Numbered from the stretch's first letter, positions 1-12,300 are shown. The stretch is DNA of 16,632 nucleotides from Baffinella frigidus (GCA_026770585.1 MU646407.1:273515-290146); one strand, 5' to 3'. Numbers and translations are program-made. The notes: a model not told the origin generated them from the letters alone.

Positions 1-146
1 GGTTTGGGGTTTGGGGTTTGGGGTTTGGGGGTTGGGGTTTAAGATTTAGGGTTTAGGGTAGACGATGGTTGCGGAGGGGTTTGGGGTTAAGGGTTAGGGT
101 TTAGGGCTTAGCGGTTAGGGTGTAAGGGTTAGGGGTTTAAGGGGGA
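1..146 (+). repeat. Telomere-like degenerate array
   Basis: TTTGGGG and TTTAGGG variant units with the G-rich strand on +. It lies in the intron after the last exon in view. Confidence 0.9.
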
Positions 147-173
147 GAGCGTGCGCTCAAGGAGATTTTTTAC

Positions 174-208
174 CGCCGCATGGTGGAGCGGAGGCGAAAC
201 GGTAAAAC
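174..208 (-). CDS. Candidate further C2 exon of the VSP gene
   Basis: A 35-nt segment with acceptor AAAAAG, donor GCG/GTAAAA and phases that fit exon 23 (entry 1, exit 0). It would encode FTVSPPLHHAA. No family motif is visible and the acceptor lacks a good pyrimidine tract, so only phase supports it. Confidence 0.25.
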
Positions 209-290
209 CTTTTTGATGGAAAAATCTTTGAAAAATCTTTGACAAAAAATCTTTGATGGTCAAATGATGGATGCCCCTGGAGATTGGAAC

Positions 291-337
291 CTAAAGACAT
301 TTCGATGATGATCGTGATGAGCGCTCCCCCAAGGTCC
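291..337 (-). pseudogene. Partial copy of VSP exon 23
   Basis: It reads DLGGALITIIIEMSLG in the same frame as exon 23 and ends in a donor-like TTTAG/GTTCCA. One extra base at its start puts the acceptor out of phase with exon 22. Similarity extends upstream into the flank of exon 23, so a larger block was duplicated. Confidence 0.6.
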
Positions 338-454
338 CTGCGCGGCTCTCTAGACAGGGTTTCCATCGCAACGAAATTTACTACGTGGTCTTACTAACAC
401 TAGTAGATCGCCTGTGTAGTAAATTTCAGGGCGTTTTTGGGACGAGGTTGGGAC

Positions 455-500
455 CTGAAGACGTCTCGATGATAAACGTGAGGAGCGCCCCCCCCAGGTC
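455..500 (-). CDS. VSP: VSP exon 23: C2 domain strand
   Basis: 46 nt, entry phase 0, exit phase 1. Acceptor GCCAG, donor TTCAG/GTCCCA. It encodes DLGGALLTFIIETSS, a likely beta strand of the C2 domain following QALE. A diverged copy at 291-337 keeps the same frame and a donor-like end, so either could be used. Confidence 0.6.
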
Positions 501-3500
501 CTGGCGTGGCACGCCTCGGACGATCAACCTGAACGGTTTGGGGGTCAGCGTTTGGTATGTACACATTACGTGATGACCTCTGGCGAAATTCTACCCGAAA
601 AGCCTGACGATAAAAGTTACTATCACATAGGTTGGTGTGGAGGGTGGCTGGCCCAGCAACGTCTGGCCATGTGATCGATCAACTCTGACTCTCGCGACAT
701 CGTGATCAATATGATGGTCGAGAGAGAGGGATAGAGAGGGAGAGAGAGGGAGAGAGAGGGAGAGGGAGAGGGAGAGGGAGAGAGAGAGGGAGAGAGAGAG
801 AGAGAGGGAGAGAGAAAACGTGAGTGTGTGTGAGAGAGAGATACAGAGAGACCTCAAGTGCTTGCACGGCACACTTCGGAAGATCAACCTCTGGTGTAGG
901 TACATCAACCCTAGGTTCGTCATGAATACGTACATCAACCCTAGGTTTTGGCGTGTACACATGTTACGCGAAAGTGAGTGTACACATGTAAGGTGCCAGG
1001 CAGGCGGGGTCATGCTTTAGGGTTAGGGGCGTAGTGCTTTCAAACGTTGACAATCAACTTTCGACCGGTCTTGGTTATCAACTTTCGAAAGGCGGCAACT
1101 TTTGGCACACACCGGGTGATGCGCGTCGGGCGGCGAGAGACATAGTCGAACTTGAGCCTTTTCAAAGCCTCCACGTAGTGCACGTACCGCACCTGGTTTT
1201 CGAGGTTATTTGTTGTTTATCATTTATGTTTTATTTGTTGTTTATCATTTATGTTTTATTATTTATTATTGAGGGTTTGGGTTGAGAGTGAAGGGCTTGG
1301 GGCTCATGGTTTAGAGTGAAGGGCTCAGGGTTTGGGGTTCAGGGTTAAGGGTTCAGGGTTCAGGGTTCAGGGTTCAGGGTTCAGGGTTCAGGTCTCAGGG
1401 TTCAGGTTTCAGGGTTCAGGGTCCAGGGTCCAGGGTTCAGGGTTCAGGGTTTTGTTTCCTGAAAAGGGGGTGAGCTGCTTGGTTCGTGGCCTTGGGAACA
1501 AGCCGCCAGTCAACCAAAAACAACTTTCGACTTAGAAGTTCCCGAGTTGTATCTTCCCCGGATGTCCGGGGTTACTACACACCACCAACCTTGTACAGCC
1601 CCGCGGGTTTAAACAAGGGTGTTTGGGGAGCGTGGTGCGGACGCACTTTTTTTTGAGGAGGGATTTGAACCAACCCACCTGCTCGGATTTGGCATCGTCC
1701 TGGCACATCTTGGGGGTTGCCACGCCAGAGTGTTCGAGGTGGTTATTTGTTTAAGAGCGTACCAGGGTACGTGTGTTGACTTTTAAAAACCACTGCCGTG
1801 CGGGGCAATTGACTTTTGGCGAGCCCTTGCAAGAATGTGGCGTGGTGGTGGGCACCTGAGAGGGGGACGCGCAGTTCCGTCTTTCTACAACTAACGGTGT
1901 TTTCATTCGGAATCCGCGCAAAGTTGACGGATTTGTGGGCGGGTTAACTTCAAAACCAGGCGGATTTGATGCACAGGGCATCGTCGCGTGGTGGGGGTTG
2001 GTGGGCACCTGAGAGGGCGACGCGCAGCCCTGCATCACCGCCTTTCCCAGCGCCGTCCGCGTCAGGTCCTGCCGTCCACCGTGTACCGTCAAAGGTCTGG
2101 TGTTGAGTGTTGTTTTATTTCGGGTTGAGGGCTTGGGGTTTGGAGTTTGGGGTTGAGGGTTTGGGGTTTGGTGTGGGGGGGTTGGGGTTTGGGGTTCAGG
2201 GTTTGGGGTTTAGATTGAGGATTTATGATTGGAGGTGTAGTGGTTTAGGGTTGAGAGTTTAGGGTTCAGGGTTTAGGGTGTAAGGGTTTGGGGTTTAAGG
2301 TTGGGGGTTGGTGAATCAGGGTGTAAGGGGATAGGGTTTAGGGTTTAGGGTTCAGGGTCTAGGGTTCAGGGTTTAGGGTCTAGGGTTCAGGGTTCAGGGT
2401 TCAGGTTTGAGAGTTTAGGGGTGCAGGGTTCTGATGGTTTGGGGTTGAGGGTTTGGGGTTTGGGGGTACAGTGCGGCGCGTCGCGAACGCAGCGAGCGCC
2501 TCGCGCGCCGTCGTGCAGAAGTCTGCGTCAACCGTTCAGGCTTCATGGTTCAGGCTTTAGGGTTTAGGGTTTAGGGTTCAGGGTTTATGGTTTATGGTTT
2601 ATGGTTCAGTGATTAGGGTTTAGGGTTTGGGGTTCCCCGTTTATTTGAGCGGTGAAAATCCCCGTTTATTTATTTGTTTGAACACCCGTTTATTTCGGTC
2701 GTTGAAATCCCCGTGTATTTAGTCGTTTTATCCCCCGTTTATTGAGTCGTTTGAATCCATGTTTATTCAAATTGAATCAATTCCCATTCCTGCTTTGAAA
2801 AAAAATATCTCAGTTTTAAGGTTCAGGGTTAAAGTCTTAGGGCTTGGGGTTGAGGGCTACCCTAAAACCGAAAGGTGCCTCTGACTTGCACTCGGTTTGC
2901 CATAGACTATATCTAGACAGGACCCCTGACCCTAAACCGAACCCCGAAAGGGCGCTAGACCTGCCAATACCCCTCCAAGGTGCCTCAAATCTCGATTTTA
3001 GCCCTGTCTATCTCTCAGACGGGCGTTTGGTCCATGTGATTCGATTTCCAAAAGAAACCCCGCTCCAACCGCGAAATGGCGCAAAGGACATGCTCGATTT
3101 GGTGCGGTTCGGAGGGCGTGTGGTGCGCACCTGACCAGAGGAGTAGCGAGGAACAGAAAGCGCCAGTTCGACCCTTCCCGCCTGCGTTTCCGTGCGGACC
3201 CGGTTAGGCGTTGACTGTCTTCGGATTAGACCGATCTGTGTTTTGTGTGCGCGTAAAGGTGGAATGATGGTATATCAAATTGCGCTTTGATTGATGGGGC
3301 GCCCATCACCCTGAGAATCACCGCAAAAAACGGTGATTTAATCAAATAAACGGCTGTTGAAATTAAAAAAATGGTGGTAGTTGAAAATAAAAAGGCAGAT
3401 TTCTGCACCACGGAGACCCCCTTCTTCATCGTTTCTGGTTGAGTCCCGACTTGGGTCCAAGTTTAGGGTTTATAGTTAGGGTGAAAGCTTTGGGGTTGAG

Positions 3501-6500
3501 GGTTGAGGGTTTGGGGGTCAGGGTCTAGGGTGTAGGGTTTCTTTCGCTGTCACGCGTGCAGTACAGTCTGGTGTGTGGGGCTTTGGGGGGGGGTTGAGCG
3601 TTTGGGGTCGGCGGGCAACGTCAAGTGGTTTAGGATTCAGGATTTAGGGTCTAGGATTTATGGTTTAGGGTTTAGGGTTTAGGGTTTAGGGTTCAGGGTT
3701 TAGAGTTTAGGGTTTAGGGGTTCTTTCGCTTTCATGTGGGGCTTTCGGGGTGGTTCCCGGCTTCGGTCCAAGTCTACATTTTAGCGTTTAGTGTGTAGGG
3801 TTCAGGGTGTAGGGTTCAGGGTGTAGGGATTTGATTTTAGAGTTGAGAAGTTCGGGTTGCGTGTGTAAGTTTAGAATTTAGTTGCGTATCTGTAAACTCT
3901 GAAAGCGTGTCTCTAAGCTCTCAAGTCTCCGGGGGAGGCAGGGTACGGGCAGGGTACCGCGGCAGTGGACGACAACCACGTTGCTTGGGTCCAGGTTCAG
4001 GAACGCCGTAGCCTGCGTTTGCATCAATCGGATCGTCAAATTCCTCTCCGGTCCTGAGGTTTTACTACCAGAGTCCTAAGCGGTCCTGAGGTTTTACTAT
4101 AGAGCGGTTTTCACATCTGTTGGCCACGAAAACACTTCGGCAAACGTTGACGGTTTCGCGAGGTTCGGGAACGCCGTAGCCGGCGTCTGCAGCAATAATG
4201 CGAAGGTCAGTGGCCAGCAATTGGAGCGCTGGTAATGGAACAAGACAACCTGGACCCACCTACCCCCGCGCAGCTGCAGCCCTCCCAATAACCTGTTCGC
4301 GAATCTGGAGATTCACAAAATCTGCAGATTCGCAAACAAGTTGGTGGCACTGCAGCTGCGCGGGGACAATCACGTTGCTCGGGTCGAGGTTCAGAAAAGC
4401 CGTAGCCTGGTTGTCTGGAACTGGTTCGTGAGAGCCACTTAGCAGCACCCGGTACCCCTTCCCCCCGGATTTCCGGGGGGACTGAGTCACGTGACTGGCG
4501 AGAGGATGTGCAATGTGTACGAGAATCGTTTCGACGGGGCGATGTCCGAAGGCCTCTCCCAGATATCCGGGAGAGATTCTGAGTTAATCTGAATTGAGTT
4601 GCAATGTGTAATGAATAATTTAGATGAGCGAATGCCCGATGCCCGAAAGCACAGTTGTCGGTGGCTGCCAAGTGGTGATACCTCACAACCTGCTGGCATG
4701 AATAACCTGCGGGTACCACGCCAGAGTCTCGGAACCGGTCGCCAAAAGTCCATTCTCCCTCAAGGCAGTGGTTTTCAAAAGTCAACAAGCGCACTCAGAT
4801 GCGCTTTCGATTGAATCGACCCCCTCTAGCACTGTGGCGTGGTATGGCTGCTGAGTGGGATTTTGGGCATAACCTGTTTGCAGAAGCTGACGAGCGCCGC
4901 GAGAGAGCAGATGTTGTGGTCCCGCATCGAGATTCGCACCACCTGCCCATTTCCGTCTGGCTTTAGCGTTCAGGGAAATGCGCACCACCTGGCTTCAGGG
5001 TTCAGAGTTCAGGGTTCAGGGTTCAGGGGATATTCAAGGGGGGGGGGGGTAACGTGACCAGTTCCAATCCAAAATTGAAGACACGGATCCGATCCGCGTT
5101 CAAACGTGGTCCATGTAGCCTTCTGAGGGGCAGTCAGCTGTGTGGAACATGCGTGTGAAAAAACGATGCAACGTTGCTTCTCACCCGGCAAACACGCCAA
5201 AACACAGCACCCCCCCCAAAAAAAATCCTCCGGGGGGAAGAATGGCGTCGGTCGCTGCTAATCTAAAGTGGTCACTGCGAAGTGGTCGTCCGATGTGTGA
5301 CGAAGACTCTGGGGATATCCGGTCATCCTACACGGGACTGTCTCCCCAGCAGGACCTGCGTGTGGAAAACTATTTCGTCGTAGTTCCCGTTGCGGAACTC
5401 CGCTGTATGGATCAAATCGAGATTGTGGTCTGAGCCGTTTCCCCCAGGAAAAGTTGTGAAATGAATATTTCCCCGAAGGAAATGGCTCAAGCTCCAGCCT
5501 CAATCTGGTCCGCTTCGGACCTGCTTGTGGAAAAAGATGCCGTCGTAGTTGCCGTTGCGGAACTCTTCGAAGGCTTCACAGAGGTTGAAGATCTTGAAGC
5601 TTCCGTAGTGCCGCGAGGTCAGGAAGTGCGACACCTGGAAAAGCACAAATTTGGCCATCAATTTCACCTTAAATCTTTGGGCCTTACCCTGAAATGAATT
5701 GCAATCTGTACCAGAATCGCTTAGGTGGACACATCATCGAAGACCCCGGTGGCTGCTAAGTGGGGCTGTGGCGGAAGAACCGCAAACGCAAAACGACCAG
5801 AAACGCTCGAACGGATCCTACCACCAACCCTCGCGGGAGGACCAAATGATCGATTTTATTCTGTAGATTTACCCCACATTTTTGTCTACTTTTGGCATAG
5901 TTGAACGCCACAATTGGTGTTGAAAAAGGGTGCTACCCACTCCAGCAGTCTGGCGCGGGTAACTCATAACCTGGCGGATGTCGTTACGGTGGGCAGCTCG
6001 CTCTCCCTCTCGATCTCCCTCCCTCCCTCCCTCCCTCCCTCCCTCCCTCCCTCTCTCTCGCTCTCTCTCTCTCTCTCGCTCTCTCTCTCACTCTCCTCTC
6101 TCCATCTCTCTCTCCCTGCCTCCCTCCCTCCGTCTCTCTCTCCCTCTCTCGCTCGCTCCATGTGCAGCAACACAAACACACTACCCCGACCTGGCGAATG
6201 TCAATGGTGCGGTAGGCAGCGCCCGCCAAGCACGGGAGCTCTACGTTTTCGAAAACGCACCACTAGATAAACCCCGGTGTAAACTCAGGGAGAGGAGGCA
6301 TGCCGTCAACTTTAGCCGCGGTTTGATTCTTTGCGTGGGCAACTCATAACCTGGCGAATGTCGTTGCGGTAGGCAGCTCACTCTTTCTCTGCTCTCTTTC
6401 TCCCTCCCTTCCTCTCTCCCTCTCTCCCTCCCTCCGTGTCTCTCTCTCGCTCTCTCTCGCTCTCTCTCGCCCTCTCTCGCTCTCTGGGCAGCAAGACAAA

Positions 6501-6652
6501 GAAACAGTGGTGACCTGGCGAATGTCGTTGCGGTAGGCAGCGCCCGCCACGCACGGGAGGGCCATCGCGATCATTCGGTCGGCAATCTGCCGCCAAGGTA
6601 AGGTAAACATGCATGCACGTGAAAATTCACGTCTTGCATATGTTTCCTGGCT

Positions 6653-6706
<54 letters not shown>

Positions 6707-8437
6707 CGAGATCATGAGGTCGGCAATCTGGTTTAGAGTGTAGGGTTTAGTTAGGGTTCAGGTTTTAGGGTTTAGTGTGCAACACAGTTAGTTAAAAAGG
6801 TTTTCGCACATGGTGGCCACGAACAGAACGAAAAAGCAAAAGTTGAAGATGCTCCCACGCAAGAGTGTTGGAGGGGCTTGATTCAATTAAAAGTGTATCT
6901 GAGTGCGCTTGTTGACTTTTGAAAACAACTGCCTTGAGAGGGAATTGACTTTTGGCAAACTTTTCCAAGACTCTGGCGTTGTGGTGCTAAACTGTCATCG
7001 TGCACCACTGCTTCATTATGTTCGTGTAGCCAAGAGAAGCGAACCCCGCTCTGCAGCTCCCAGGGTAGGCGAAGGAACCCTGAACCCTGAACCCTGAACC
7101 CTCAACCCTGAACCCTGAACCCTCAACCAGAAACGATCAGCAACGTCATGTCATTGCTCTTTGGTCAAGTCAACTCTCTCAGGGGTGTAGGGGTGTGGGT
7201 GGGGGGACAGGGAACATACGTAGGTGAGGTCGAGGTCAAACTCCTCGTCGACAAAGCGCCGCTGCACACACAGGAGAGTCGAGATGTCAACCGCAAAAGT
7301 CGGCCTCGAAACATTACCACCGTTACAACCCAGGATTGTGGGGGGGGTAATTGATTTAATCAGGATTCACAAGTAAAATTACCTGTGCCATAGTAATTTC
7401 TCCTTTGATTTCTCCACAGACGGGAGAGTTGGATGTCATCGAATGTCACATTCAACGGGGAGTTGATACACAGTTGAGGGTGTTTTGCAGGAGGATGCGA
7501 CCCCGTGTAATACCTGGGGGGGGGGTTCAACTCCCCAGTGTCCAGACGGGACGTTGAGACCTTCAAAAAATCGACCTCGGAACGTTGCGGCCGTTAGACG
7601 GGGAGTCGAATATCGTTCGCGTAAAGTGGTCGCTTCTACTTTCAGGTGCGGCCTCGGCAGGAAACGACTCTGGACACGACCTCACCCCCCATACAGAGGG
7701 GAAATTGGTAGGATGTAGTATTAAGGTTGAGCGTTTAGGGTTTAGCTTTTAGGGTTCAGGGTTTAGGGTTGAGGGTTGAGGGTTTAGGGTTTAGGGTTTA
7801 GGGTCTAGGCGTATAGGGTGTAGGGTGAAGGGTGTAGGGTTTAGGGTCTGGGGTTTAGGGTTTAGGGTTGAGATACCTTGTTCCCGCTGACTGCGATCTG
7901 CATCAGCCTGCGCGCGTCCTGGTTTCGGGATTCGGGTTTAGGTGTTAGGGTTTCGGGGTTTCGGATTTAGAGTTTAGGTTTAGGGGTTTAGGGTTTAGGG
8001 TTTAGGGTTAAGGTGTCAGGTTTTCGGGGTTGGGGTTTGGGGTGTGGGGTGTGGAGTGTGGGATGTGGGGTGGGGTGCTTAGGGTTTGGTGTGTGGTGTT
8101 TGGTATTTGGGGTGTAGGGTTCTGTAAATAAGGTCTCTCTCTCTTTTAGGGGCGTATGGGTCCCCTCCTCTTAGGGTTTAGGGGCTGCCTGGCGCAGGAC
8201 GAAGCAATGCTGCGCAGCCATGATCACCCGGAGGATGATTGTTCTAGATTGTTCTCGATTAGATTGTTCAGATTAGATTTTTCTAGATTGTTGTCGATTG
8301 TTCTAGAATGGTGTAGGTTTTAGGGGGTTACCTGGCGCAGGACGAAGCAATGCTGCGCAGCCATGATCACCCGGAGGAGGTGGAGCGCCGAGTGCAACCT
8401 GCCGAGAGAGAGAGAGCGTGAGGGAGAGAGAGAGAGA

Positions 8438-8495
<58 letters not shown>

Positions 8496-9352
8496 AAGTG
8501 TGTGTGTGTGTGTGTGTGTGTATGAGAGAGAGCGCGCGAGATATACACGGACAGACAGGTTGAGGGTTGAGGGTTGAGGGTTTAGCGTTGAGGGCTGAGG
8601 GTTGAGGGAAATCGCGAGAGACTCAGCTGGAGTGTTCTAGATTGTTCTTCACTGTTCTAGAATGTTCGGCAGTGTTTTCCGTGTGCGGGAGGGTGCATCG
8701 TCGAGTTTCATCAGGTCATGAGCCTCGACGGCTCCAAGGGCGGGAACTGAAGCCATTGAATATGGGACACCGCTTGAGACTGGGCTGGAGTGTTTTCTTG
8801 GGATAAGAATTTCATCTCCGACAGAAATTTTGTTGGGCCCCCATAAAATCGCGAAATTCAAGGCGTTTAAAAGGCGGAATCGAAAACCATCTGTCTGAGC
8901 CTCGACATGGCTTTAGCATAGCCCAAAACCCACCCTTAAGGTAGCAAAAAGGTGATACATAAAAGATATGTTTCCAAAGAGATTGTTCTAGAAGGTTCTG
9001 CAGCGTTCTAAACGTCTCTCGAATCGTGGGGGGGGTGAGGGGGGCAACCTCCCGTAGACGGAAACCCGGCGGTACGAGTCGTCAACGCACTTTTGCACCT
9101 GATTTCGGGATCAGGGTTTTATGGTTTAGGTTTAGGGTTCAGGTTTAGGGTTTAGGGTTTAGGGTTTAGGGTTTAGGGTTTAGGGTTTAGGGTTTAGGGT
9201 TTAGGGTTTAAGGATTAGGGTTTAGGGTTTAGGGTTCAGGGAGTAGGGTCTGGGGTTTGGGGTTTGGGGTTTGGGGATTGGGGTTTGGGGTCTAGGGTTT
9301 AGGGTGTAGGATAAAAGGTTTGGGTTTAGGGTTCAGGTTTAGGGTTTAGGGT

Positions 9353-9390
<38 letters not shown>

Positions 9391-12300
9391 TGGTTGAGGG
9401 TTGAGGGTGTAGGGTGTGGGGTTTGGGGTGCACCAGCTCCTCGATCGTCAGCACGGTCATCACAATCAGCATCGTCCACACCGACCTATTAGGGTTCAGG
9501 GTTGAGGGTTTAGTGTTCTTGACCTCAACCAGCCAGACATTTCACATTGTCATATTTTAAAAATCGATTTAAATCAAATCAAAGCCTGACGACGGGCCGG
9601 ATCCCGGGAGTCAGCGTCATCACGATCTCTTTTCGGTTGTGAATCAAAATCTTGATGGTCAAAGATCGTCCGCAGAAACTATCCCTTAAGTGGCCAGTCG
9701 GCTCATACGCCCTACCGTAGGGCCCTAGGACCTCCCTGGGACCTCTGTAGGGTCGAATTCGACCCCATGGTCACTTGAGGGATAAACCAGCCAGCCATTG
9801 AAAGTAAATCTGCGGGGGGGTTGGACCGCACGGCCCGATTTCGTGAAAATCCCAGCATTTTCTAACCCAATTCTCAAAATTCCGTAGTGTCCAGTTTCCG
9901 GGAGCTAAATATCGATATCTGGTGTGGGCGGGGCGAGACCCAATCGCGACGCTCGTCACCACGTTGTGCTCCTAGGTGAAGGGTGTAGGGTTTAGGGTTT
10001 CGGGTTTCGAGTTTCGGGTTTCGGGTTGAGGGTGGAGGGTGGAGGGTTTAGGGTTTAGGGTTAAGGGTTTAGGATTTAGGGTTTAGGGTGTAGGGTGTAG
10101 GGTTAAGGGTTTAGGGTTTAGGGTTTAGGATTTAGGGCGGGTGTAGAGAGGAATAAGGGAGGGTTTAGGGTGCACCTTGCGGAACAAGTACGACGCCCAG
10201 CGGGGATGCACCCCGAGTGATGTCGCCACCGTGATCCTGGTGTGCCGTTTGGGGTTTGGGGTTTGGGGTTTCGGGTTTGGCGTTTGGTGGGGTTCGGGGT
10301 TTGGGGTTTCGGGGTTGGGGTTTAGGGGTTTATGGTTTCTGATTTATGGTTTATGGTTCATGTTTCATGGTTTATGGTTTACGGTTCATGGGTTATGCTG
10401 TATGGTTGATGGTGTAGTGTACAGGGTGAAGGGTGAAGAGTTGAGGGCGTAGGGTTTTGTGTTTAGGAGGTCCCAAAAAAATGTCCTGCGGGTTCAGATG
10501 CGTCCAAGCTGGAATGGTTCAGAGTTTCGGAGAAAGTTCGAATGGTCGGAGAAAATTCCAGCCGCGCGACTGAGACCAAGGGGAGCTTACCATGCCAGAT
10601 TCTTTGAAGGGGTCGCCAAAAGTCGAACCCCCGTAAGGAATATGGGGAAGTTGTTTACTTTTGGGATGGTTGAACGCCAAAATTAGCGTTCCCAAAGGGA
10701 GTTATCCCCTCAAGCAGCCTGGCGTTTTGGGTGAAGTCGCGGGAGCACCCGCCAGGGCCAAATGTTGCTTCTACCCGAAAATTGACATTTTGGTACATAC
10801 TCGAAAATTCAAAAATGGCATTGGGGGGCCCAACCCGCAATGCATCGCCCAAATTTCGGTCAAAATGCCGGTTGATACGATGTCTTTGTACCGAGCAATT
10901 ATCGATCAGTGCCACGAAACTGAATAGACCGATGGGCGAAGCCCACTGTGTGGTAGCGGGTTGTGATCCGTAATAGACGCACTTGTCTCTCCTGCTCGGA
11001 CGTGGTGGGGGGGTAGACCAGCAGTGTATCGCGCAGACGAGGTGGGATGTGAGGAGAAACACCAGCACCTGATCAACACCGTTGGGGTTTTGAACTGCGG
11101 TTGGCTGCAACCCGGAGGAACGCCCCTATGCCCCTCTACGGTAGGGTTGCCCGTAGAGTGATATGTCGTATCGCTCAAGAGTTATTCGAAATCCCTTTGA
11201 AGTCCGCTGCGTGCTTGGCTGGCAGCACCGAGGGCTGATAGAATGCATTTGCCCGAGTTTCGGTGAACAAATCTCGCTCTCTCTGCTCAGAGCACGCGCG
11301 TCACACCACTCAAGAATGCAAGAGCGGCCTATTTACATGGGGGTTGGGAAACCCTATCCTGGTACAAATGTTTACAACCCCGCATGTAAAAAGGATCCTC
11401 CATCATTCTCGAGTGGGCGGTGACCTAGCTGAGCGTGAGTTTTATTATGGCTCGTCCTCAAAAGTATTTGAGCAGAAATCCAGTACAAAACGGTGAATGT
11501 AAAGCGTTTAGGACGAGCCAGAAAAAAACTCAGGCAGAGCTAGACAGTGTCCCTTACTCGGTCTAAATGCGGGGTGAGCCCTGAGGAGCCGCGGGCGTGT
11601 TTGAGGACGCCTCGCTCTGCCTCGCTCGGGCTGACAGACTATTCTCAGGTTGGCAGACTATTCTCAAGTTGACATGCTGGGTTTGCGGTACACGTCCGTC
11701 GACTTTGGCGCGGAAAAGAACCAAGGCTGACCAAATTGGCGCGCCCGAATAGACTGGGCAAAAACAGACTTGCGTTCGCTTTACAATAGATAAAGAGCTA
11801 GGAGGCCTTACCGCCAGGTTCGGAATCGAGACGGTGTTTGGCTTGCCCTCGTTCACCACGCACATGAAATCCCCTGGGTTAGGGTGTAGGTTTTAGGGTT
11901 TCGGTTTAGGGTTCAGTGTGTGGCGTGCCCGCGGTCCCGCCGCACAGGAAATCCCCTGTTTCCGGTTTTGGGGCTGCGGGTTTCGTATTTGGGGCGCCCT
12001 TGTTGGTTTCGCGAGGGAAATCCCTGGGTAAGGGTCCACTCAGAAGGCTACGCAGACCCTTGGTCCCCGGATATCCGGGGGTAACGTGACCATTTCCAAA
12101 ACGAATTAACACGAATTGAAGAGAAGGATCTAATCCCGGTTCAAAAGTGGTCGGTGTAGCCTTTTGAGCGGTACGGGTTCAGAGTTCGGGTTTCGGGTTG
12201 AGGATTCACCTTTCGAGTTTCGGGTTGAAGATTTGCGGAGGGGAAACACGCGCTGTTGTTCGAAGTTGCCAAGGGTCCGGTGGACTACCGAGTCCCAAAG

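Larger units (their letters stand above)
5957..6559 (+). repeat. Tandem duplication of exon 15 end plus microsatellite
   Basis: Two related units, about 5957-6238 and 6337-6559, each contain a short exon-15 end, a CT-rich microsatellite, a GCAGCAA.ACAAA stretch and a longer exon-15 copy. The last segment of the second unit is the 3' part of the functional exon 15. Confidence 0.7.

Noticed and set aside
591-1013. SL-rich and PL-rich open frames (also 5914-6349, 8303-8548, 15298-15564)
   Set aside because: They are translations of CT/GA microsatellites with no other support.
1332-1535. GFRVQGSG-type open frames (also 15728-15965, 10177-10452)
   Set aside because: They are translations of TTCAGGG/TTTGGGG arrays; the repeat pattern is at DNA level.
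1650-1730. A tRNA-like TTCAAATCC stretch on the minus strand
   Set aside because: No T-stem pairing and no matching acceptor stem or anticodon arm could be drawn.
2635-2781. Regular units that could suggest a CRISPR array
   Set aside because: The units are contiguous and degenerate with no spacers; this is a eukaryotic minisatellite.
4207-4794. A 195-aa minus-strand open frame beginning with LTFEN and its partner at 6903-7097
   Set aside because: The shared protein-like part is explained by a repeated 130-bp inverted-repeat element present in both orientations; no family motif or splice context.
5041-5135. A possible exon on the minus strand (KATWTTFERGSDP...) with a similar reading at 12080-12178
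   Set aside because: Open in both copies with plausible borders, but inserting it between exons 16 and 17 adds residues absent from the family, and exon 17 already joins exon 16 with the right spacing.
5257-5311. A possible DDH-containing exon on the minus strand (SLRHTSDDHFAVTT)
   Set aside because: It resembles the DH motif, but it runs into a stop without a GT donor, and exon 17 (4942-4874) gives a much better match with exact PTEN spacing.
7383-7439. A short minus-strand start exon (ATG, donor CAG/GTAATT) that would begin the phosphatase at exon 14
   Set aside because: It is in phase, but exon 13 (7918-7877) joins exon 14 directly as SGNK-RRF, the family linker, and the upstream exons form a full voltage sensor. 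It could still be an alternative promoter product.
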